Of a stretch of 10,674 nucleotides of DNA, positions 4,911 to 10,674 are shown piece after piece. Position 1 is the first letter of the stretch. The number at the start of each line of letters is the position of its first letter. The stretch spans positions 1-10,674 of the forward strand of contig CAYPAX010000130.1 of the NCBI GenBank assembly GCA_964408735.1. The letters are read 5' to 3'. The translations under genes were made by a program, and so were the position numbers. The notes beneath the pieces were generated by a model. It made no database searches, was not told where the DNA came from, and was given only the letters and a program-made list of their open reading frames with translations. Origin of the DNA: UBA7887 sp964408735. Its GTDB lineage: Bacteria; Pseudomonadota; Alphaproteobacteria; UBA7887.

Positions 4911-7325
4911 TCAGGAATCCCGGGCCGTCTGCCAGGCGCGCTCGTAGAAGTCGGCCGCGGCCGGGACACCGCCGGCAAGCCAATGATAGCCGGCGGTTAC
5001 GGACAGTATCGAGACCTGTTCCGCTGCACTGCCTGCATAGCCAAGCAGTTCGCCCGCACGCCGCATGGCGTTGCCGGTCTCGTGGGCGCCGAAGCCAATC
5101 GTGTTCTGGTAGGACAAGCCGAGAAGCGTTTGCAGGCCGACCTCCATTTGGCCGCGAACAGCTTCCTCGTCGATCTGCGGCAACAGGTCGATCGCTGTCG
5201 TGATGTTGGTGATCGCCTCGGCGTAAGACGAGGCGAGAAATGCTGCCTGACCGGCCTGGTGCCATGCCGGGATGGCTCGATCGTACAGGCCTGCCTCGGT
5301 GAGGTGATGCGCGAGAAGGGCAGGCTCGGCCGCAACCTGGCCGGGGAAATGCTCGCCAAGTGCCGACGCGATCGTCTGGTGCAACTGCTGTCGCCGGCTC
5401 TTGAGCAAGGTTTCGTAGGCCGAATCCTGCACTAGCGCGTGCTTGAAGGTGTAGGCGGCATCGGCGCCGCTGCCGCGTCTAAAAACCAACTCGCTACTTA
5501 CCAATTGCTGCAGTGCGTCCTGGAGCTCGTTGTCATGCAGCGGCGAAACCGCGGACAGCAGCTCGTAGGAAAACTCACGGCCGATACAGGCGGCGACTTG
5601 CGCCACCTCTTTGACCGGGCTGAGGCGGTCGAGGCGCGCCATCAGGCTATCCTGCAACGTGGCCGGGATGGCGAGCGGCGGCAACGGGCCGTCGAGGACG
5701 TAGCGGTCGTCCCGCTCGCTCAGAAACCCGGCTTCGAGAACGGTTTTGGTAAGCTCTTCCACAAACAACGGAATTCCATCGGTCTTGGCCACGATCTGGT
5801 CGAGCACTTCGTCGGGCAAGGGCTTGCCGCCGGTAACCCGCGCCACCATCTGGGCGCCCTGGCGGCGCCCGAGCCGCGCCAGGCTTTGCGCGGTGAGGTG
5901 CGGCGCTTCGCTCCAAGGCGATGCAAACTCGGGCCGGTGAGTGATGACCAGCAAGACCTTCGCCTCGCGGATTGCGTCGATTACCGCGCCCAGCACTTCG
6001 AGGGTGGTGGAATCACACCAATGTACGTCTTCGAACAGAATCAACACCGTCCGGTCCGTGGCCAAGGCGACAATCCGCGCCGCCAAGGCGGCAATGGTGT
6101 CATCCTTCTGGCGCTGGGGCGATAGCGCGAGCGGTGGATAGCGGTCGACCGGCAAGGACATCATCGCTGCGATCAGTGCGGCCGTTCGCTTCGCGTCTCC
6201 AACGTCTCCCGCGAGCAGGGCTTCGAGCTTGTCGAGCTTTTGCTCCGCCGAATCGTCCCTGTCGAACCCCGCCGTGCGCTCCAGTTGACCGATGATCGGA
6301 TAGAAGGCCGAGCTCGCGTAATAGGGCGAGCACTGATAGCGCAGTTGCGTGTGCGCCTCGCCGGTGAGCCGTTCGGTGAGAACCTGCAGGAGGCGGCTCT
6401 TGCCAATGCCCGGCTCGCCGGACAGCACCACCGCCTGGCCTTCGCCGTCCGCCGCCCTGTCCCAGCGGTCGAGAAGCATCGCAGTCTCGCTTTCGCGCCC
6501 CGCCAGCGGCGTGAGCGCCATGCCGCGCGCCGCCTCGAAGCGGCTTTCCGCCACCGCCTCGCCGAGCACCCGGTGCACGGTCAGCCCCCCGCTCACCCCC
6601 TTGGCGTCCCGGATGCCGAGGTCTTCGAGCGTGAAGGCGCCGCCGAGCAGCCGCCGCGTCGCCTGGGCGATGGCTACCGTTCCTGGCTCGGCAATCGCCT
6701 GGACGCGGGCCGCCACGTTCGGTGTCTCGCCGATCGCAAGCTCTGATTCGGCTCCACTTTCGCCCACCACCACCAGGCCGGTGGCGATGCCAACGCGGAT
6801 TTCGAGCGGCGACTTGGCTTCCAGGGTGGCGACCGACTCGATGGTCTCGAGTGCTGCGCGAACGGAGCGCGCGGCATCGTCCTCATGCGCCCGCGGCCAA
6901 CCGAAATATGCCATCACCCCGTCGCCGAGATATTGCGCTACGTATCCTTCATAGCGAGCTATGACATCCGTACAAGCCTTGCGATAGGCGCCGATCACGC
7001 CGCGCAGCTCCTCCGGATCAAGCGTCTCCGACAGCGCCGTCGAGCCCACCAGATCGCAGAACATTACCGTTATCTGACGCCGTTCCGCCTCGCGCCTCGG
7101 CGCAGGCGCTTCAGGCCGTGGCAGGGATACTCCGTCAACGGATGCAGATAGCTGCTTGATTGCGCCGAGCAACACACGGCGATGGCCGAGAGAAGTGACA
7201 CCGACGTCTCTTAGGTCTTGGTCGCTAAGCTCGGGGAGCGCGCGAGCATCAATGTCGTTCTCTTCGAACACATCGGCGTATTGGCTCAGGTCAAGTCCTT
7301 CCAGCCAAGCGCGCACGTCTGACAT
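4911..7325 (-). CDS. SAM - class III adenylate/guanylate cyclase - AAA ATPase - TPR regulator (truncated by in-frame TGA)
   Basis: Predicted cytoplasmic signalling ATPase/cyclase making a cyclic nucleotide. Domains in the 804 residues: SAM domain 1-60; class III cyclase about 84-255 with metal aspartates D91 (FCDLVGST) and D135 (YLGDGV), RVGIATG at 177-183, and NVAAR at 203-207 carrying the transition-state Asn/Arg; AAA/STAND-type ATPase from about 265 with Walker A GEPGIGKS (303-310) and Walker B LILFED (428-433); then helical TPR-like repeats from about 640. The residue before YLGDG is Gln131, where many class III enzymes have the purine-selecting Lys; I recall Gln as common in this subfamily. 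The ORF ends at TGA 4911-4913 although the same frame continues for 307 codons to the usual family C-terminus, so this is a truncated or readthrough gene. ATG 7325 follows GGGGGTAGG. A TAATAT at 7344-7349 is a possible -10 box. Confidence 0.9.
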   Translation of the reverse strand: MSDVRAWLEGLDLSQYADVFEENDIDARALPELSDQDLRDVGVTSLGHRRVLLGAIKQLSASVDGVSLPRPEAPAPRREAERRQITVMFCDLVGSTALSETLDPEELRGVIGAYRKACTDVIARYEGYVAQYLGDGVMAYFGWPRAHEDDAARSVRAALETIESVATLEAKSPLEIRVGIATGLVVVGESGAESELAIGETPNVAARVQAIAEPGTVAIAQATRRLLGGAFTLEDLGIRDAKGVSGGLTVHRVLGEAVAESRFEAARGMALTPLAGRESETAMLLDRWDRAADGEGQAVVLSGEPGIGKSRLLQVLTERLTGEAHTQLRYQCSPYYASSAFYPIIGQLERTAGFDRDDSAEQKLDKLEALLAGDVGDAKRTAALIAAMMSLPVDRYPPLALSPQRQKDDTIAALAARIVALATDRTVLILFEDVHWCDSTTLEVLGAVIDAIREAKVLLVITHRPEFASPWSEAPHLTAQSLARLGRRQGAQMVARVTGGKPLPDEVLDQIVAKTDGIPLFVEELTKTVLEAGFLSERDDRYVLDGPLPPLAIPATLQDSLMARLDRLSPVKEVAQVAACIGREFSYELLSAVSPLHDNELQDALQQLVSSELVFRRGSGADAAYTFKHALVQDSAYETLLKSRRQQLHQTIASALGEHFPGQVAAEPALLAHHLTEAGLYDRAIPAWHQAGQAAFLASSYAEAITNITTAIDLLPQIDEEAVRGQMEVGLQTLLGLSYQNTIGFGAHETGNAMRRAGELLGYAGSAAEQVSILSVTAGYHWLAGGVPAAADFYERAWQTARDS

Positions 7326-7465
7326 TTGCCTACCCCCACGTGCATATTACACGCTTTCGGCTCGGTCGCCATGCGCTCATACCGTATCGGCCGGAATTTC
7401 GGCTTAGGGCTGTCTCCCATTCTCCTGACCGATGTTTCCCATTGTGCCGGCCCGACCACTCCCGA
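7326..7465. other. Spacer between the small-subunit remnant and the cyclase gene
   Basis: No convincing gene. In the minus-strand frame after the remnant's stop, VVG..(x)WE-like residues hint that decayed small-subunit sequence continues for a short way (to about 7435), after which no resemblance remains. There is no trace of a symporter gene, which would follow in an intact copy. An imperfect palindrome (GCCGGAATTTCGGC, 7390-7403) and a TAATAT -10-like hexamer (7344-7349, minus) are the only candidate control sites for the cyclase gene; no -35 box stands out. Confidence 0.5.
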
Positions 7466-7612
7466 TCAGGCCAGGAAGAAGGGCCGGCCGAGCACCATGG
7501 GCTCGACGCGATTGCCGATGGCAAACAGCGGAAACACCATCACCGCCATCATGGCGATGACAAAGATCCCATAAGCGCGGCTCGCGCGGCGCACCGGTTG
7601 TTCCGCTTCCAT
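7466..7612 (-). pseudogene. Truncated second copy of the DUF3311-like small-subunit gene (repeat unit B)
   Basis: Reading from ATG 7612, with a strong GGAGGGGG ribosome binding site, the frame gives 48 residues beginning MEAEQPVRRASRAYG, then TGA. The intact copy at 3668-3889 begins MEAEQSVRRAPRAFV and the two share an identical stretch from AMMAVMVF to NRVEPMVLG. The stop (7466-7468) falls at the codon that is TGG (Trp) in the intact gene, so a single-base change explains it; beyond it the similarity decays quickly and the second membrane helix is lost. About 123 of 136 bases match without gaps. No symporter gene follows. A 48-residue single-helix protein could still be made from the good ribosome binding site, but loss of function is more likely. 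Confidence 0.82.
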
Positions 7613-7699
7613 GCTCACCCCCTCCATGCTGTGCCGGGGAATGGTAGGTACGGGCGCAATGTGGCTGGCCTTTGGAGCCTCGACCTGGTGCGCTGAGCG

Positions 7700-10674
7700 T
7701 CACAGCGCCTCAATGTGCGCCTTCACGTCGGCCATGGCAGGCGCCAGGTCCGCGTAATCGGCCTCGATAGCCTGCCAGTCGTCGGCCTTGCCGGCCGTCT
7801 CCAGAGACTCGCAGAGATCGGCGAGGGCGTCGGCGCCGATGGCTCGCGAGGCGGATTTCAGTTTGTGAGCCGCGGCACCCATGTCGGCCGTCGAGCGTTC
7901 GCCATAGGCGGCGGCCATCTCGGCTACGATATCCTGCGCCGGCTCGAGATAGTCGCGCAGGATATCCGCGATCAGCTGGGCATCGTCGCCGAAGCTGTCG
8001 CGCAGGAAGGCGGGATCGACAACCGCGCCCTCGTCTCTTGGCGTGGCAATCACCGGCTCGACCGCTGCCGCCCCGCCGCCGCTGCCCGCCGGCATCCATT
8101 TCTCCAGCGTCGCCTTCAAGTCCGGCATCGCCACCGGCTTCGCCAGATAGTCGTCCATGCCCGCGGCGATGCAGCGCTCGGCCTCGCCCTGCAGCGCGTT
8201 CGCCGTGATCGCCACGATGCGCGCGCGCGCCGATTTGTCGACCTCGCCGCTGCGGATCGCCAGCGTCAGCTCGAAGCCGTCCATGTTCGGCATATGACAG
8301 TCGGTCAAGAGCAAGGCATAGGGCTTAGATTGCCAGGCTGCCAGCGCCAGGGCGCCATCGTCGGCAATCTCGCAGGCGTAGCCGAGCGTCGCAAGCTGGC
8401 GGCGGATGACGTCCTGGTTGGTGACGTTGTCCTCGGCCAGCAGGATCAGCTCGCCGCGCGCCAGCGCGTCTTCCGGCGTCGGCGCCTGGCGCGCCACCAG
8501 GGTCTCGGCTTCGAATTGATCATCGACATCCGGGCTGGCCAGGCCGCCGGCGATGGCCACCGCCCGAGCCAAGGCCTGGCGGCGGATCGGATTAGCCTCG
8601 AGAAAGATCGAATCCTCGAGCTGCTCCTGCCCGTCCCTGGCCATGCCCGCGAGGACCAGGCGCGGGCGCGGCGCCTGGAACTGCTGGCGCAGCAGATCGT
8701 CGAGCTCGACCGCCTTGGCCATCGACCAGCCGTCCGTCAGCACCACGATGTCGCATGACGGCTCGACCTTGGCCGCGTGATGGGCCGCGGCCAGCGGCTC
8801 GTCCGATGCCATGGCACCGAGTGCCGCACCCGCCGCCGCCAAATAGCTCTCGCAAACCGTGCGCTGGGCATTGCTCAGGCCCGCCACCATGACAGAGAGG
8901 CTGGAGAGATCGAACGTCCGCTCTCTCGCGCGGCGCTCCTCGGCAACCTTGAACGGCACGGTGACGGAGAATGTCGAGCCCTCGCCGAGCCTGCTCTCGA
9001 CGGCGATCCCGCCGCCCATCATCTCGGTCAGGCGCTGGCAGATGGTGAGCCCCAACCCGGTGCCGCCGAAGCGCCGCGTGGTCGAGGTCTCGGCCTGGCT
9101 GAAGGCCCTGAAGAGCTTGGCCTGGCCCTCCTCGGAGATGCCGATGCCCTGGTCAGCAATCGAAAAGCGCACGGCCAGGCCGCCATTCTCGACCGGCTCG
9201 GCGCGCGCCACGACCTCGCCCTCGTCAGTGAACTTGATGGCGTTGCCGATCAGGTTGAACAGAATCTGGCGCACCCGCACCGGGTCGCCGAGCACGAAGG
9301 GCGGGATATTCGGATCGACATAGGTAATGAGCCGAACACCCTTGTTGGCGGCATTGATGCCCAGCGTCGCGGCCGCGCCTTCGACGACATCGCTCACCGA
9401 CATGGCGATCTCCTCGATCTCCAGCTTGCCAGCTTCGATCTTGGAGAAATCGAGTATGTCGTTGATGATCGTGAGCAGCGAATTGCCCGAATCGCGAATG
9501 GTATTCAGCATCTGCCGCTGATCGCTACCCAACTCGGTCTGCGCCAGCAAATCGGCCATGCCGATGACCCCGTTCATCGGCGTGCGGATCTCATGGCTCA
9601 TGGTTGCCAGGAACGTCGCCTTGGCCTGGGTCGCCGCCTCGGCCGCCTCCTTGGCCTCGAGAATCAACTCCTCGGCCTCTTTGCGCTCGGTGATGTCGAT
9701 ATGCCAGTTCAGAAAGACGTCCTCGCCAGCATAAATCATATGAGCCCGCACGATGAGAGACCACCATGTCGTCCCATCGAGCCGCCGCCGCTTCGCCTCC
9801 ACAGACACGAGTGGCTGCTCAGCGGCAAATTCGGCCCTGACACGGGCGAAATCGTCCGGATCGACATAGGTATCTTCCTGGCGCACGTCGTTAAGCTCAG
9901 CTTCGGAACCGGCGCCGAACATCGCCAGGAAACGGGGATTCATATAACGACGCTTGTATTCCTGCTTCGAGACGATGGCGATACCGAGAGGGCTATTGTC
10001 GAGAATGGTGCGCAGGTTCTGCTCGCTTTGCCGCAGACCATCCTCGGCATGCTTGCGCTCCGTGATGTCCGTCAGGACCGTGACCACGCCACCGCTTTCG
10101 ATTGGCAAGCGTCGAAACTCTAGCACCCTCCCAGTTTTGAGGACGCGCTCGAAACTGGCCGGCTTGCCGGCACGATTGTCGGCAAGAGAGGCCTGAAAAT
10201 CCTCGTACGAAAAATCTCCGCGTTGCAGCTGATATCGCAGACCGGATTCAAAATCGCCACCCACGCGAATCAAATCGTCCGGAACGCCTGTCAGCTCCAC
10301 ATAGCGATCGTTGAAGGTTACATAGCGAAGGTCGCGGTCGAGCGCGAAGATGCCATCCGACATGTTGTCAAGCGCCAGCCGAAGCTGCGCTTCCTTCGAC
10401 TTTATTTCCTCTTCCGAGCGCTTGCGCTCGGTGATGTCGGTGTAGGTGATGACCAGGCCACCATCGGCGGTCGGCTGGGCGAGAACGTCATAGGTTCGGT
10501 CGCCAAAGTAGCTGACTTCGCTGCGGCTGGCCTTTCCGCTCCACAAATACTCAACGCGCCGCTGCGCCAGCTCGGTCGGGTCCGTATCGCCATAGTCGCC
10601 GCGCCGCGCGTTGTGCTCGGTGAGGTGGTCCCAGAAAATCGGACAGGGAGTTAAGGTGTATTCCACCGGATAGG
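7700..10674 (-). CDS. Hybrid sensor histidine kinase: PAS x3, HisKA, HATPase, REC x2, HPt (5' end outside window)
   Basis: Multi-step phosphorelay sensor kinase. The frame is open to the right edge; numbering here is from GTG 10666, which is probably internal because the preceding codons (Tyr-Pro) are also open. Domains: partial PAS_7-like domain (EHNARRGDYG, ending TDITERK) 1-82; PAS 2 at 85-205; PAS 3 at 210-330, each ending DITERK; a short coiled-coil linker; HisKA with phospho-acceptor H358 (MSHEIRTP); HATPase with N-box N471/N475, DQGIGI (505-510) and GGTGLGL (534-540); a degenerate receiver 585-710; an intact receiver 739-858 with E745/D746, phospho-acceptor D789, T821 and K843; HPt with H934 (AAHKLKS). 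This is the BarA/ArcB-like layout H-D-H. No membrane helix occurs in the visible part. Its target regulator is not in the window; downstream genes encode a cyclase and a symporter. TGA 7700-7702 is followed by 87 bp without a clear terminator. Confidence 0.95.
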   Translation of the reverse strand, partial: YPVEYTLTPCPIFWDHLTEHNARRGDYGDTDPTELAQRRVEYLWSGKASRSEVSYFGDRTYDVLAQPTADGGLVITYTDITERKRSEEEIKSKEAQLRLALDNMSDGIFALDRDLRYVTFNDRYVELTGVPDDLIRVGGDFESGLRYQLQRGDFSYEDFQASLADNRAGKPASFERVLKTGRVLEFRRLPIESGGVVTVLTDITERKHAEDGLRQSEQNLRTILDNSPLGIAIVSKQEYKRRYMNPRFLAMFGAGSEAELNDVRQEDTYVDPDDFARVRAEFAAEQPLVSVEAKRRRLDGTTWWSLIVRAHMIYAGEDVFLNWHIDITERKEAEELILEAKEAAEAATQAKATFLATMSHEIRTPMNGVIGMADLLAQTELGSDQRQMLNTIRDSGNSLLTIINDILDFSKIEAGKLEIEEIAMSVSDVVEGAAATLGINAANKGVRLITYVDPNIPPFVLGDPVRVRQILFNLIGNAIKFTDEGEVVARAEPVENGGLAVRFSIADQGIGISEEGQAKLFRAFSQAETSTTRRFGGTGLGLTICQRLTEMMGGGIAVESRLGEGSTFSVTVPFKVAEERRARERTFDLSSLSVMVAGLSNAQRTVCESYLAAAGAALGAMASDEPLAAAHHAAKVEPSCDIVVLTDGWSMAKAVELDDLLRQQFQAPRPRLVLAGMARDGQEQLEDSIFLEANPIRRQALARAVAIAGGLASPDVDDQFEAETLVARQAPTPEDALARGELILLAEDNVTNQDVIRRQLATLGYACEIADDGALALAAWQSKPYALLLTDCHMPNMDGFELTLAIRSGEVDKSARARIVAITANALQGEAERCIAAGMDDYLAKPVAMPDLKATLEKWMPAGSGGGAAAVEPVIATPRDEGAVVDPAFLRDSFGDDAQLIADILRDYLEPAQDIVAEMAAAYGERSTADMGAAAHKLKSASRAIGADALADLCESLETAGKADDWQAIEADYADLAPAMADVKAHIEAL

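Noticed and set aside
4905..4920. Selenocysteine or programmed frameshift at the cyclase stop
   Set aside because: Both halves are in the same frame, so no frameshift is needed. No clear selenocysteine-type hairpin follows the TGA, and no cysteine is expected here in this TPR region.
8777..10123. 448-codon plus-strand open frame antisense to the histidine kinase
   Set aside because: It mirrors the kinase coding sequence in high-GC DNA and has no domain motifs; the opposite strand has HisKA, HATPase and PAS motifs in order.
1..10674. CRISPR arrays, tRNA or rRNA genes, prophage or toxin-antitoxin modules
   Set aside because: No regularly spaced repeats, no tRNA-like cloverleaf or rRNA stretches, and no phage or toxin motifs were seen on either strand.

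Overview
The window is high-GC DNA, by eye about 65% with a strong G/C preference at third codon positions. The protein repertoire is a class III cyclase/AAA/TPR regulator, a multi-PAS hybrid histidine kinase, and an SSS transporter with a DUF3311-type partner. Together these suggest the chromosome of a proteobacterium, most likely an alphaproteobacterium. No tRNA, rRNA, CRISPR array, transposase or phage gene is visible.

Left part (1-1463, minus strand) is a compact three-gene operon reading toward the left edge. It encodes an unrecognised 106-residue helical protein, an RNA 2',3'-cyclic phosphodiesterase of the ThpR/LigT family, and an iron-sulfur-type uracil-DNA glycosylase family protein whose 3' end lies outside the window. 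The genes are 3 bp apart or overlap (TGATG), so they are probably translationally coupled. The glycosylase C-terminus loses family resemblance exactly where base composition drops, about 60 bp from the edge.

Middle left (1514-2191, plus strand) holds one gene, a peroxiredoxin-like/AhpC-TSA thioredoxin-fold protein with a CPFC motif. It is divergent from the operon, with its own ribosome binding site and a possible -10 box. It converges on the transporter gene with only 3 bp between the two stop codons.

The rest (2195-10674, minus strand) is a transport-and-signalling block. In transcription order it contains: a large hybrid histidine kinase (three PAS domains, HisKA, HATPase, a degenerate receiver, an intact receiver and an HPt domain; 5' end outside the window); a broken copy of a small membrane-protein gene; a SAM-adenylate/guanylate cyclase-AAA ATPase-TPR regulator cut by one in-frame TGA; the intact small membrane protein (DUF3311-like); and a sodium:solute symporter.

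The broken copy is about 90% identical, without gaps, to the first two thirds of the intact small-subunit gene. The two copies flank the cyclase gene as direct repeats, so this locus has been rearranged by duplication, or by insertion between duplicates. The kinase, cyclase and symporter may form a nutrient-sensing and uptake locus, but that link rests on gene order only. I see no clearly new biological system. The best leads are the in-frame stop in the cyclase, the duplicated small-subunit remnant, and a 26-bp palindrome ahead of the transporter operon.
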